Under the pieces are notes generated by a model, which had not been told where the DNA came from, made no database searches, and worked only from the letters and a program-made list of their open reading frames with translations. Shown here one piece after another: positions 30,982 to 41,665 of a stretch of 64,000 nt of DNA (positions are counted from its first letter, which is position 1; each line of letters begins with the position of its first letter). The DNA lies in assembly GCA_026018925.1 (NCBI GenBank), contig JAKSZU010000008.1, positions 57,451,527 through 57,515,526 on the forward strand. Reading direction: 5' to 3'. The DNA comes from Tupaia tana (Eukaryota; Chordata; Mammalia; Scandentia; Tupaiidae). A program made the position numbers and the translations under genes.

Positions 30982-31247
30982 AGGACCAGCAGTTAGTGTA
31001 ATGGTTATGTCGCTGGATTCCTATGTAGTCTACCACGGTTTTAGTCCTGGACCTGATGCTTGAACTCACACCGGGCGTGTGTGCATGCATGCACAAGATC
31101 CTGAGAGGAGAATGGAGGAGAAGGGATTGCGGCGTGGCCATCCCCCCAGGGGGTGATTTCTCGCTTTCTGTTTCTCTGTCTCTCTCTGTCTTTCTGGCGA
31201 GCGCACGTGCCCTATAGCAAAAACTTCTCCAAAAAACTAACTAACTA
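30982..31247 (+). mobile_element. L-type SINE
   Basis: 'caggaccagcagttagtgta' to 'tagcaaaaacttctcc' with an (ACTA)n tail. Confidence 0.9.
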
Positions 31248-31273
31248 AATAAATAAAATAAATCATTCTTCTA

Positions 31274-31451
31274 CAGGGGGCAGCAGGTGGCATGGTAATA
31301 TGGTGCTGGACTCCTACATTGTTGACCATGGTTCGAGTCCCAGACCTGGTGGCTTACTTTCTTATCTTCTCTCTCTCTAGTGAGTGCACGTGCCTTGTAG
31401 CAAATTAAAAAAAAAAAGATAAGAATGATAAATAAAATTAAATAAATAATT
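31274..31451 (+). mobile_element. S-type SINE, L-like 3' end
   Basis: Ends 'gtgcacgtgccttgtagcaa' like L-type elements. The body lacks the GGAGAATGGAGG section. Confidence 0.85.
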
Positions 31452-31699
31452 CTTTAAAATCTTTAATTTTCCTACAGGACATTTGCACTCATCAGAAAGA
31501 GAAGGAAAGAGAAAGTGAGAAATCACCCTCCAGAGATGATGGCCACAATGCAATCCCGCTCCTCCATTCTCCTCTCCGGATTTGGGCATGCACGCACACA
31601 TACTTGGCATGTTTTTCAAACCAATAGGTCTGGGACTCAGACCACAAAGTCAGCCATGTGGAATCCACCTGCATTCCCACTACACCACGTGGCTGGCCC
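31452..31699 (-). mobile_element. L-type SINE
   Basis: 'aattttcctacaggacattt' to 'cgtggctggcccc'. Confidence 0.88.
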
Positions 31700-32140
31700 C
31701 TGACTCCCTTCTTAATCAATCTTTCTTCTTCTGGTCCCACCTCTCACCACTTCTCAGAGCCACCTGGGTGAAAATGTGTAAGTGTTCGGGGCCTTCTTGC
31801 CATCTGCATTCTGCGTGAGGAAGGAGTAGAGAGGCCATCTAGTGACCGCACTCCCTTCCACAGATAGCAGCGCTGAGTTCCTTTAGAAGAGCTGTGTCTG
31901 CACTCTCTGTCCACGTGCTTTGGGTGAGAGAACTCTGACCTAGACTCCAGCACAGGCCTGAAAAATCAGTGCCCCATTGCCCCAGGACACAAGACCAGTC
32001 CATTCAGAGTGAATCTCAGGACTTCTTTCTCAGGGAGAGGCTGATTTTCTCTCTGAACTTGGAAGGCTATGAAGTGGAAGAGCTGTAGCCATCTCATCAC
32101 CACAGAGGGGCACCTGTCTCAGAAAAGAGCCAACTTCGGG
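31700..32140. other. Unique block
   Basis: Relatively GC-rich, with no recognised repeat or exon. Confidence 0.35.
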
Positions 32141-32144
32141 TCTG

Positions 32145-33168
32145 TCCATAGTGCAGCGTAATGCTCCAGAGAAGCCGGATTCCACACAGCCACCATGGTT
32201 TGAATCTCAATTCCTGGGGCCTGAGATAAGCTAGACACACATGTGAGTGCCCAAGATCTGGAGGATTGGAGGGCTGGAGGGCTGGAGGGCTAGAAGACTG
32301 GAGGACTGGAGCACTGTAGCACTGGAGCACTGGAAGACTGGAGCATTGGAGGACTGGAGGACTAGAAGACTGGGGGACTAGAGAACTGGAGGACTGAAGG
32401 ACTGAAGGACTAGAAGACTAGAGGACTGGAGGACTGGAGGACTAGAAGATTGGAGGACTGGAGGACTAGATGACTGAAGGACTGGAGGACTAGAGGACTG
32501 GAGGACTGGAGGACTGGAGGACTGGAGGACTGGAGGACTAGAAGACTGGAGGACTGGAGCACTGGAGGACTGGAGGACTGGAGGACTGGAGGACTAGAAG
32601 ACTGGAGGACTGGAGGACTAGATGACTGAAGGACTGGAGGACTAGAGGACTGGAGGACTGGAGCACTGGAGGACTGGAGGACTGGAGGACTGGAGGACAG
32701 GAGGACTAGAAGACTGGAGGACTGGAGCACTGGAGGACTGGAGCACTGGAGGACTGGAGGACTGGAGGACTAGAAGACTGGAGGACTGAAGGACTGAAGG
32801 ACTAGAAGACTAGAGGACTGGAGGACTGGAGGACTAGAAGACTGGAGGACTGGAGGACTAGATGACTGAAGGACTGGAGGACTAGAGGACTGGAGGACTG
32901 GAGGACTGGAGGACAGGAGGACTAGAAGACTGGAGCACTAGAGCACTGGAAGACTGGAGGACAGGAGGACAAGAAGACTGGAAGACTGGAGCACTGGAGG
33001 ACTGGAGGACTAGAAGACTGGAGGACTGGAAGACTGGAGGACTGGAGGACTAGAGGACTAGAAGACTGGAGGACTGGAGGAAGGGGATCACAGCATGACC
33101 AGACCATGTAGAGGTTTTTCCTCTTTGTCTCTCCCTCTCTTTCTCACATATGCATGCCAAACTATTAT
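32145..33168 (+). mobile_element. Old L-type SINE hosting a minisatellite
   Basis: Head side 32145-32256 ('tccacacagccaccatggtt', 'gtgagtgcccaagatctgga') and tail side 33082-33168 ('ggaaggggatcacagcatga', 'tttctcacatatgcatgcc'). The normally G/A-rich 'gagaggagaatggaggag' segment between them is replaced by the tandem array. Confidence 0.75.
32257..33081 (+). repeat. 8-bp-unit minisatellite (GACTGGAG)n
   Basis: About 100 units of GACTGGAG with variants GACTAGAA, GACTGAAG, GAGCACTG and GACTAGAT. There is higher-order structure. A block of about 130 bp starting at 32389 recurs almost unchanged at 32781 (offset 392 = 49 units), and a distinctive word starting GAGGACTAGATGACTGAAGG occurs at 32461, 32613 and 32853 (offsets 152 and 240 = 19 and 30 units). 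The long minus-strand reading frames with LQSSSPPV repeats come only from 3x8-bp periodicity. Confidence 0.97.
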
Positions 33169-33284
33169 TAGGGTGTTTTTTTAAATCAAATATTACCATT
33201 AATTATCAAGTCCCAATATAACAGGTGGTTTCCATTCATTCATTGACAGTCTACCTGACCCTCTTCAGGTATTTTGAAGTTTTG

Positions 33285-33445
33285 TTGTTGATTTTGCCAT
33301 AGAGTGCATGTACTCGTCAGAGAGAGCAAGTGAGAAATCACTCCTTGGGGAGATGGCCACACGCAATTCCTTCTTGTCCATTCTCCTCCTGGGACCTTGG
33401 GCACTCATGCACACATACACACACAAACCCAGTGTAATTTTCTTT
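33285..33445 (-). mobile_element. L-type SINE, head lost
   Basis: 'tgattttgccatagagtgca' to 'acccagtgtaatttt', where the next L-type tail begins. Confidence 0.83.
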
Positions 33446-33448
33446 CTT

Positions 33449-33690
33449 TTTTTTTTTTTAAGAGAGAGTTTATTTTGCTTTAGGGCACATGCACTCACTG
33501 GAGAGAAAAAGAGTGAGAAATCATCTCCCAGGGGGATGGCTATGCTGCATTTCTCCTCCATTTTCCCTTTGGGATTTTGGGCACACACACAATGCATCTG
33601 GTGTGTTTCAGGCTGTCAGTCTGAGACTTGAACCTCAATTGACCATGTGGGAGTCCACTGCCTTAACCACTAAGCCAACTGCTAGCACCC
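33449..33690 (-). mobile_element. L-type SINE
   Basis: 'gagtttattttgctttaggg' to 'caactgctagcaccc'. Confidence 0.9.
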
Positions 33691-33869
33691 TTATTATATT
33701 CTTAATGATTACAGTGGTAATTACAATTCTCAAATACATGATGATCTCTTTTGAGTTTATATTACCTTAACTTTAGTAGAATATGAAAACCTTGTTTCCA
33801 TGCAGTGTCATCTCATGCTTTTTTATGTTGTTATTGTTATCATCATAAATTACATAAATTGCATATTTA

Positions 33870-34138
33870 TGGGACCAGCAGGTGGAGTAATAGTTACATC
33901 AGTGGACTCCACGTAGTCTACCATGGTTTGAGTCCCAGACCTGGTGGCTTAATCCTCAAGCCAGGTGCATGTGTGCCCAAAATCCTAAGAGGAGAATGGA
34001 GAAGGGATTGAGGTGTGGCCATCTCCCCAGGGGGGTGATTTTTCACTTTCTGCCTCTCTGTCTCTCTGTCTCTCTGGTGAGTGCATGCACCCTATAGCAA
34101 AAATCTCTCTCTCTCTCAAAAAAAAAAAAAAAAAAAAA
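33870..34138 (+). mobile_element. L-type SINE
   Basis: 'gggaccagcaggtggagtaa' to 'tagcaaaaatctctctctc' and A20. A small deletion removes part of 'gtgcgtgcg'. Confidence 0.92.
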
Positions 34139-34191
34139 GACATCTTTATACACTATGTGCTCCTCAACATAGATCTATAATTACTGTTTAT

Positions 34192-34195
<4 letters not shown>

Positions 34196-34225
<30 letters not shown>

Positions 34226-34473
34226 GTTTTTGCCCAAAGATGCATGCACTCACTGGAGGGAGGCAGAGATAGTAAAAGGGAAAATGAGAAATCGCCCCCC
34301 CCCCCCCCAGGAGGATGGTCATGCTAACTCTTCTCCTCATTTCTCCTCCTGGGATTTTGAATATGCATGCATATGTGTCTGGTGTGATTTTTAAGCCTCT
34401 AGCTCCAGGATTTGAACCATAGTTGATCACATGGGAATACAGTGCCTTAGCCACTATGCCACTTGCTGGCCCC
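34196..34473 (-). mobile_element. L-type SINE
   Basis: T28 tail and a 14-C run in the CCCCCTGGGG region (34296-34309). The head ends 'cttgctggcccc'. Confidence 0.9.
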
Positions 34474-34674
34474 TAAATAATTCTTTTAAAAAAAAAGAGA
34501 GAGAGGAGCACATTCCACAGTTTCTGGTCATGCTGTGATCCCCTTCTTCCATCAGCTCCTGGGCACTAAGTGGCCTACATGCTTCATTCTGATGGAACTG
34601 CGATTGCCTTGCGGGATCTGGCCTCTCCCAAGCAGTGCATTACTGCTGCACTAGAGTCGTCCACTAAGTCACTT

Positions 34675-34944
34675 TTCTTTTCTTTCTCCTTTCTTTTTCT
34701 CTCTCTCTTTCTTTCTTTCTTCCTTCTTCTTTTTAAAGTTTTTGCTGTGGGGCACAGTAAGAGAAAGAGAAAGTGAGAAATCATCCCTCAGGGAGAGTGG
34801 CCACTCTGTGATCTCTTGGGATTTGGGGCATGCATACACATGCACCTGGTGTGTTTTTTAAACCATCAGGTCTGAGACTTGAACCACACAGTTGTCCACG
34901 TGGGATCCAACCAGCTTTACCATCACACCACCTGGCTGGCCTGA
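34675..34944 (-). mobile_element. L-type SINE with 9-bp TSD
   Basis: AAGTCACTT at 34666-34674 and 34945-34953. The tail became a T/C-rich microsatellite (34675-34735), and the body is partly deleted. Confidence 0.9.
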
Positions 34945-35004
34945 AAGTCACTTATTTTATTTGGTCCTTTTTCTTTATCTGTAAAATTAGATGCTCTAGA
35001 TTAG

Positions 35005-35228
35005 GGGTTGTCAAACTTCCAGAAATGGATAGATAGTATTTTAGGACCTGGGACTGTAAAATCTGTCACAACCACCTAACTCTGCCACCGTAGTGCAAAA
35101 GCAGCAATAGTAGATAAATGAATGAATATGACTGTGTTTTAATAAAGCTTTATTTATGAAAATAGGAAGCAGATCTGATTTGGCCTGGAGACCCTAATTT
35201 GCCAAATTCGATTCTATATAGTTTTGGA
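35005..35228 (+). mobile_element. hAT-type DNA transposon fossil
   Basis: 'aggggttgtcaaacttccag', 'tgccaccgtagtgcaaaagc', 'gtgttttaataaagctttat' and 'gatttggcctggag' follow a common Charlie-type MER element whose exact name I do not recall with certainty. Confidence 0.6.
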
Positions 35229-35349
35229 GAGTCCTTCTACTTTTAACATATAAAAGGTCTGATGATCTACACTGCTCCTGTCAATGTCTTTTTACTCCTT
35301 CAGACCATTATCTCCATTCACAATACAATGGTAAGAATCACGACCACTG

Positions 35350-35538
35350 AGGCCAGCAGGTGGTGTGGTGGTTAAGGCACTGGACTCCCACATGGCTGAC
35401 TGTGGTTCAAGTCCTGGATCTGGTAGCGTGCTTTCCCACTTCCCGTCTCTCTCTCTCTCTCTCTGGTGAGCACATGTGCCCTATTAGCAAATTTGAAATA
35501 ATAGTAATAGTAATAATAAATGAAATTAAATAAAAATT
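35350..35538 (+). mobile_element. S-type SINE, L-like 3' end
   Basis: 'gaggccagcaggtggtgtgg' to 'cacatgtgccctattagcaa'. Confidence 0.9.
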
Positions 35539-35540
35539 TT

Positions 35541-35774
35541 AAGAGGTATTTTTATTATAGGGTGCATGCAATCGCCAGAGACAGAAAATGAGAAATCACT
35601 CCACCCAGGGGGAATGGCCATGCCACAATCCTTTCTCCTCTATCCTCCTCTTGGTATTTTAGACATGCATACACATGCGCCCGGCGTGAGTTTTAAACCA
35701 CAGGGTCCAGGACTCAAACCACAGTCGACTACATGGGAATCCAGCAACCTAACCATTACACCATCTGCTGGTCC
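35541..35774 (-). mobile_element. L-type SINE
   Basis: 'tttttattatagggtgcatg' to 'ccatctgctggtcc'. Confidence 0.9.
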
Positions 35775-35790
35775 TAATATGATTTTTTTT

Positions 35791-36044
35791 TCTTTTTTTT
35801 GGAGAGGATTTTACTATAGGGTGCGTGCGCTCGCCAGACAGACAGAGAGAGACAGAGAGACAGAAAGCGAAAAATCACCCCCCAGGGGGGATGGCCACGC
35901 CACAATTCCTTCTCCTCCATTCTCCTCTCGGGATCTTGGGCATGCACGCACACGCGCCCGGCGTGAGTTTAAGCCACCAGGTCCGGGACTCGAACCGCAG
36001 TCGACTACGTGGTAGTCCAGCGACATAGCCATTACGCTAACCGC
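35791..36044 (-). mobile_element. Young L-type SINE, perfect 16-bp TSD
   Basis: TAATATGATTTTTTTT at 35775-35790 and 36045-36060. The 5' end lacks about 7 bases (stops at 'gctaaccgc'). Confidence 0.95.
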
Positions 36045-36269
36045 TAATATGATTTTTTTTTTTTTTTTAAAAAGAGAGTCACTACCACTATTTGGGCACC
36101 TAGGGACCAAAGCTATTTTTGTAATTTATTTATTGCTCTCAATAAGCCTATTAGGTGGGTACCTAAAATAGTGTGAATGTTTGGGTCCATCCCCAAAATT
36201 CATATGCTGAAATCCTAACCCTTATGGGGATGGCATTAGGGGGTGGGGCCATTAGAAAGTCATTAGGTT

Positions 36270-36694
36270 ATGAAGGGGGTCAGGGATAAACAAATAACAC
36301 ATTTAATAGACATGAAAATGAAAAAATTATTTGCCGGTGATAATGCACATTGTAATGTCTTTGACTTGATTAATATGCATTGTATTCACGATGGGAAAAA
36401 CATACCATACACTGTAAAGATTTACCGTGATTAAATGTAAATTTAAAAATAATAATAAATAAATAATTTTTAAAGAAATTATTGAATTTAATTTATTCAT
36501 TTATTTATTTTAATTTGACCAGAGAGAGACATAAAGAGATAAAGGGAAAGTGAGAAAGCAAACAACCAGGTCCAGGACTCGAACCACAGTTGGCCATGTG
36601 GGAGTGTCTAGCGCCTTAACCACCAGGTCACCTGCTAGTCCCAATAAATAAATTTTTTAAAGGAAGTAAAGAAAATAAAAGGCAAATAAATAAA
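36270..36694 (+). mobile_element. L1-like 3' segment inside the LTR
   Basis: AGAAAGTCATTAGGTT at 36254-36269 and AGAAAGTCCTTAGGTT at 36695-36710 are the target copies (one difference). The insert reads '..gggataaacaaataacac..' through 'cactgtaaagatttaccgtg' to an A-rich (AAT)n tail, which resembles an L1 3' UTR; family assignment is tentative. Confidence 0.65.
36465..36642 (-). mobile_element. S-type SINE, innermost layer
   Basis: Tail 'tttttaaagaaattattgaa' to 'cacctgctagtccc'. 'aataaataa' lies on both sides in the L1-like tail. Confidence 0.9.
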
Positions 36695-37065
36695 AGAAAG
36701 TCCTTAGGTTTGCGGGCAGAGATCTTATGAATGAGACCAGTACTCTTATAAAAGAGCCCCCAGAGAGCTAGCTCATCCCTTCCATCATGCGAGCACATAG
36801 TGAGAAGGTGCCCACTGTGAACCAGAAGGCCCTCACCACACACTGGATTGGCCAGCACCTTGATCTTGGACTTCCAGTCTCTAGAACTGTGAGATAGAAA
36901 TTTCTTTTATTTACAAGCTGCCCAGTCCAGGGTGTTTTACTATAGCAGCTGGATGAACCAAGACAGTACTATTATAATGTCCATTTTACATAAGAAGGAA
37001 TTCAGGTGAGTGGTCCCCCACCAGGTCCAAGGCCACAGAATTGGTTAGAGTAGAAGGTGGGCCAG

Positions 37066-37244
37066 GGCCGGCATGTGGTGTGGTGGTTGAGGCATTGGGC
37101 TCCCATGTGGCCACTGTGGTTAGAGTGCTAGATCTGGTTGCTTTCCCTTTCTCTTTCTGGTCAAATTTTAATTAATTAATAATTAGTTAGTTATTTAAAA
37201 AATAATGATAATGAATAAAAGTAAATAATTCTAAAAAAAAAAAA
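37066..37244 (+). mobile_element. S-type SINE
   Basis: 'gggccggcatgtggtgtggt' to 'ttctggtcaaattttaatt' and an AT-rich tail. Confidence 0.86.
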
Positions 37245-37256
37245 AGAGTTACTATG

Positions 37257-37538
37257 GAGCCAGCAGGTGGCATGGTGGTTAAGGTGCTAGATGCCACATG
37301 GTCAGTTCTGCTGTTCGAATCTTGGACCTGGTAGCCTGAAAATCATGCCAGGTGCATGTGCATGCGTGTTTAAAATCCTGAGAAAAGAATGGAGGAGAAG
37401 GGACTGTAGCATAGCCATCCTTTGGGAGGTAGTGGTGGTGATTTCTCACTTTCCCTCTTTCTCTGTCTCTTGCTGTCACTGTCCAGTGAGTGCACATGCC
37501 CTATGGCAGGAAAGAACTAAACTAAACTAAACTAAAAA
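37257..37538 (+). mobile_element. L-type SINE
   Basis: 'ggagccagcaggtggcatgg' to 'gccctatggcaggaaag' with an (ACTAA)n tail. Confidence 0.9.
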
Positions 37539-37569
37539 AGAGTATGGTGCACACAAAACCTAACAACAA

Positions 37570-37705
37570 CTAAGTTTATTAAGCACCTTCTATGTGCCAG
37601 GCAAACTATCAGGTACTTTATACACCCGATCTTACTTAATTTCCAAACATCCTAGTCTTGTGAAATAGAGTTGATCTTCATTTTCAATAATGAAACAATC
37701 TTCCC
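37570..37705 (-). mobile_element. MIR SINE
   Basis: 'ttattaagcaccttctatgt' and 'gccaggcaaactatcaggta', then a Ca-rich 3' portion, read as antisense MIR. Confidence 0.75.
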
Positions 37706-37965
37706 TGCTGTCTGTGATCTCTTTGGTTGAAGTTGGTGTAAAGAATACATTAGTGTCTCAAAAATCTCAAATAATGACTTTTTGAAATTCAATATGTGAA
37801 ATATTTTGACATCATATTTCTTTGCTCTTTTTGTTCCCTGGGTTGCAAACTCTTCCAGGCTGGAAGATCTCAGATTATTATCTCTTGATAATTTCAACCT
37901 AGGAGAAAATAGAAGAAGCTAAAAGCATTTTGATTAGGACGAGAGTAAGAGAATAATATTAGCAT
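37706..37965. other. Unique spacer
   Basis: Nothing recognised. Confidence 0.35.
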
Positions 37966-37969
37966 AAGA

Positions 37970-38200
37970 GCTGGCCCTGGAACAACTGTTGTGTGAAGTT
38001 GGATTCCACAAAGTCCAGGATTCAAGTCGAGCAGCCTCATGCCAGGCCTGTGTGCTCACAGGATCCTGATGGGTTGCAGTGTTGGAAAAAGGATTGTGGC
38101 ATGACCACAACCCATTGGGGAGTGCACGCCCTTTCTGCCTTGTGTATGTGCATGCACCTTCTAGTATTAAAAAACAAACAAACAAACAAACAAGCAACAG
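37970..38200 (+). mobile_element. Old L-type SINE
   Basis: 'gctggccctggaacaactgt', 'aaggattgtggcatgaccac' and 'catgcaccttctagtatt', then an (ACAA)n tail. Heavily diverged. Confidence 0.6.
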
Positions 38201-38576
38201 AAAGAAGATTAGCTAGAAATAACGCTACGAAGTGGAATATGGAAATGATAAATCAGATTGAACCAAATTGTGGAGAATTTGGATTAAGTTCTGGGTACCC
38301 CGAAGAGCTGTATGCCTCCGCAGTTTATGCAGAAAAAGAGGATCGAACTTTCTTTCCCAAGTAGCCATGGAGATAGTCTCTCCTTCCCTCACCCAGGCCA
38401 GAAAAGATGAAGTTCTTATACCTTCTTTCACTACCTGAGCTCTGTTCAGCCCATTCTCAACATCAGCAGCAACCCAGATGTTGGGCTCTGGGGAGTTGCT
38501 GGGGGAATGTTCGCGCCTCACTCTAAAGGTTGGTCTCCACTAGGCCTCTAGTTCGGACCAAACTCCTTTCAATAAG
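38201..38576. other. Unique block
   Basis: A plus-strand reading frame crosses the SINE boundary into it (37993-38364). I see no domain, splice context or codon-usage reason to call a gene. Confidence 0.4.
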
Positions 38577-38586
38577 AAAGATTCAG

Positions 38587-38804
38587 GGGGCCAGTGGGTA
38601 GCGTGATGGTTAAGCCACTGAACTCACACAAGGTTGACCCCGGTTTGAGTCCCTGACCTGGTGACTTAAAATTCACGCCAGGTGCATGTGCCTGGATGCC
38701 CAAAATCCCAAAAGGAGAATGGAGAAGGTTTTTTTTTTTTTCCTTTCACTTTCTCTCTCACTGTCTGTCTTCAGCAAGCACACAAGCCCTATGGCCAAAA
38801 CCTA
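38587..38804 (+). mobile_element. L-type SINE, 10-bp TSD
   Basis: AAAGATTCAG at 38577-38586 and 38805-38814. A T-run replaces the 'ggattgcggcgtggccatcc' part of the body. Confidence 0.92.
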
Positions 38805-38814
38805 AAAGATTCAG

Positions 38815-39195
38815 TGGGTCTTTACCCGTCTTTCCTTCCTATAGTTCAAGAATGGCACAGGGTCTCTAAGACCAAGTGCACACTGTGTCGTCTGGGTCCT
38901 AGTGCTCAATGTCTCCATGCTCAACCCCAGAGCTAAAGCTGGTTGTGATGGGGTGGGCATTAAGGGCCCAGGAGAGTTAGGGTGGAGGGGAGAATTTCTT
39001 TCCTTCAGACTTTTACAGTGCACATTTTGTATTCTAGAGTCAGAAATCTGAGTGTGAGAAGTAGGTTAGCCCTGGAGAGAGACAGAGAAATGAGGATTAT
39101 TATTCTCTGAAAAGAGCTGGAAGCTAAAAACCCAAACTGTGCGTACTCACTGATCATGTAGGTATCTTTGCCAGCTTCCAAGACAGTCTTAAAAA
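38815..39195. other. Unique spacer
   Basis: Nothing recognised. Confidence 0.35.
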
Positions 39196-39206
39196 TATCT
39201 TAAATT

Positions 39207-39520
39207 TGGGACCAGCAGATGGTGTAGTGGTTATGTTGCTGGATTCCCACATGGTCAATCGCAGTTCCAGTCCCAGACCAGGTGGCTTCAAACATGCCAA
39301 ACGCATGTGCATGCATGCTCAACATCCCAGGAGAATGGAAAAGAGATTGAGTCGTGGCCATCCCCCCTGGGGGGTGATTTCTCACTTTCTGTCTCTTTGT
39401 CTTTCTCTGTCTCTCTGACAAGTGCATGCGTCCAACAGCCAAAAAAAAAAAAAAAAAAAAAAAAAAGAAAAAGAAAAAAGAAAAAGAAAAAAAAAAAGAA
39501 AGAAAGAAAAAGGAAACAAT
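39207..39520 (+). mobile_element. L-type SINE, 11-bp TSD
   Basis: ATATCTTAAAT at 39196-39206 and 39521-39531. The tail is an 80-bp A-rich (AAAAAG)n tract. Confidence 0.93.
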
Positions 39521-39639
39521 ATATCTTAAATGTTCCTGCAAAATAAGGGATCTCCTCTGCCTTTACCACTGGAATCTTTGCTGGGAGCATAGTGTATATC
39601 TAATCAGTCTATTTAAAAGTACTTTAAAAGTATCATAAA

Positions 39640-39912
39640 GGGACAGCAGGTGGCATTGTGGTTAAGATGCTGGACTCCCACATGGCCAACTAGGTGGTTC
39701 GAGTCCTAGACATGGCAGCTTGGAAAATATGCCAAACACATGTGCGTGTGTTCCCAAGTAACCGAGAGGAGAGCAGGAAAGAAGGGATTGCTTGATTGCA
39801 TGTGGCCTCCCCCAGGGGGTGATTTTTCACTTTCCCTCCTTCTTTCTCTTTCTCTCTCTGTCTCTCACTCTTTGGTGAGTGAACACGTGCTATAGCAAAA
39901 ACTAAAAAAAAG
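39640..39912 (+). mobile_element. L-type SINE
   Basis: 'agggacagcaggtggcattg' to 'cacgtgctatagcaaaaac'. Confidence 0.9.
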
Positions 39913-39934
39913 AAAGTACTGCATGTAGGTAGGT

Positions 39935-40185
39935 GCACCTTAGGTAGCACAGGCAGTGGTATACTGATCTGCAGTGCTGGAAGCCACACGGCCAACTGCG
40001 GATTCGGATTCCAGGGCGACCTGAAATATGTTGGAAGCACATGTGCCCAAGATCCTGACGAGAGGAGGGAGATCGTGGCCTGAGCAGACGCTGTCTGGGG
40101 TACGTGCTCGTGTCCATCTCTCTCAGGTGCACATGCGTTCTTTCTCAGGCTCTCTCTCACAAAGGAAGTAAAATAAAGCTCTCAA
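39935..40185 (+). mobile_element. Old L-type SINE
   Basis: 'tgctggaagccacacggcca', 'catgtgcccaagatcctgac' and 'gaggagggagatcgtggcct'. The lower half is hard to align. Confidence 0.6.
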
Positions 40186-40330
40186 AAACCAATGAAGTTC
40201 TAATATTTAGTATTTTTTACATTATTTGGAATTTTACTTAAATGATATCACAGTATATGTATTCTGAAACTTTTTGTTCAATGACTCAGTATTTTATTTA
40301 GACTTTTATATTTTTTAAAGAATTATTTGA

Positions 40331-40453
40331 GGCCAGCAGGTGGCATGATGGCTAAAGGCATGGCCAACCATGGTTTGAGTGCCAGACCTGGTGGTTTGCT
40401 TTTCTCCCTTTCCCTTTCTCTCTCTGGTGAAATTAAAAAATAATAATAACACA
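40331..40453 (+). mobile_element. S-type SINE, internally deleted
   Basis: The anticodon-arm region 'ctggactcccac' is missing ('aaaggcatggccaaccatgg'). Confidence 0.85.
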
Positions 40454-40732
40454 GGACCAGCAGTTAGCGTAATGGCTATGTCGTTGAACTTCCATGTGGT
40501 CGATCGCGGTTCAAGTCCTGGACCCGGTGGTTTAAACTCACGCTTGGTGTGTGTGCGTGCGTGCCCAAGATCCCAAGGAGAATGGAGGAGAAGGGATTGT
40601 GGCATGGCCATCCCCCCTGGGGGGTGATTTCTCGCTTTCTGTCTCTCTGTCTCTCTCTGTCTTTCTGGCGAGTGCACAGGCCTTGTAGCAAAAACCTCTC
40701 CCCCCCAAAAAAAACAAAACAAAACAAAACTG
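40454..40732 (+). mobile_element. Young L-type SINE
   Basis: 'caggaccagcagttagcgta' to 'aaaaacctctccccccc' and an (AAAAC)n tail. Confidence 0.93.
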
Positions 40733-41104
40733 GAATTAAATAAATAATTAAATAATTTTATTCATCATCATTATTATATATTTTAAAATTTGCTATAGGG
40801 CATGTGTGCTCAGAGAGAAAAACTGATAGAGAAGGAAAGTGAGAAAGCAAGTTACCAGGTCTGGGACTCAAACCATGTAGGCCATGTGGGAGTCCAGCAC
40901 CTTAACCACCACGCCACCAGCTGGTCCCCTGGACTTTTATATTGATATTGATATTTGATGTACATTTATAAATTGTACATTATATTTTATTTGTTTAGCT
41001 GCTGTATGGTATTCTAATCTATGTGTATGTCACATTTTATTTATTCATTCACTTATTGAGGAGTATTTAGGTTGTTTCAGTTTTTCATTATTAAAAATCT
41101 TATG

Positions 41105-41493
41105 TGGAGCCAGAAGATGGCGTGGTGGTTAAGGGTGCTAGACTCCCACATGGCCAACTGCTGTTTGAGTCCCAGACCTGGCAGCTTGCATTCTCACTTT
41201 CTCTCTCTCTCTCTGTCCCTCTCTGGTCAAATTAAAATAAATAAACAAACAAACAAATAAATAAATAAATAAAAAGTTAAATAAAATAATTTAAAAATAT
41301 CTTAGGGCTTGCAGTTGGTGTGGTAGTTAAGGGTGCTGGACTTTCACATGGCTGACCGGGGTTCATATTCCAGACCTGGCAGCTTGCTTCCTCCTTTCTC
41401 ACTTTCCCTCCTTCTCTCTCTCTGTCCTTCTCTGGTCAAATTAAAATAAATAAATAAATAAAGTTAAATAAAATACTTTTTAAAATTAAAAAC
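41105..41493 (+). mobile_element. Two S-type SINEs in tandem at one target
   Basis: AAATCTTATG at 41095-41104 and 41494-41503 brackets the pair. Copy 1 is 41105-41298 and copy 2 is 41305-41476, in copy 1's tail. Confidence 0.87.
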
Positions 41494-41506
41494 AAATCTT
41501 ATGCAG

Positions 41507-41665
41507 GGATTAGCAGATAGCATAGTAAATCCCTTCTCCATTCTCTTCTTGGGATCTTGGGTACGCATGCGCATGTGCCTGAAGTGAGTTTTAAGCTGCT
41601 GGATCTGGGACTTGAACCTCAGTGGGAGTCCAGTGAGGTAACCATTATGCCATGTGCTGGTCCCC
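41507..41665. mobile_element. Fold-back L-type SINE
   Basis: Plus head 'gggattagcagatagcatag' (41507-41528) is fused to a minus copy truncated at 'aatcccttctcc' (41529-41665). Same architecture as 5278-5428. Confidence 0.75.

Larger units (their letters stand above)
36166..36967 (+). mobile_element. MLT1-like MaLR LTR, split
   Basis: 'ccccaaaattcatatgctga', 'ggcattagggggtggggcca' and, after an insertion, 'cttataaaagagcccccaga', 'cagcaccttgatcttggact' and 'tagcagctggatgaaccaag'. The order and wording match MLT1-type solo LTRs. Confidence 0.8.
36121..37055 (-). mobile_element. MIR SINE, outermost layer of a 4-layer nest
   Basis: Left piece 'gctctcaataagcctattagg' type text (36133-36165) and right piece 'gtccattttacataagaagg' with 'caaggccacagaattgg' (36968-37055) join as one antisense MIR. 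Confidence 0.65.
40313..40929 (-). mobile_element. S-type SINE hosting two SINEs in its tail
   Basis: GACTTTTATATT at 40301-40312 and 40932-40943 brackets it. Tail 'ttttaaagaattatttga' lies at 40313 and body plus head at 40740-40929. Confidence 0.82.

Noticed and set aside
32410..32730. Repetitive LQSSSPPV protein
   Set aside because: An open frame is forced by the 8-bp (24-nt) period of the minisatellite. No start context or flanking coding sequence.
32257..33081. CRISPR-like array
   Set aside because: Continuous 8-bp tandem repeats without spacers, in a mammalian genome.
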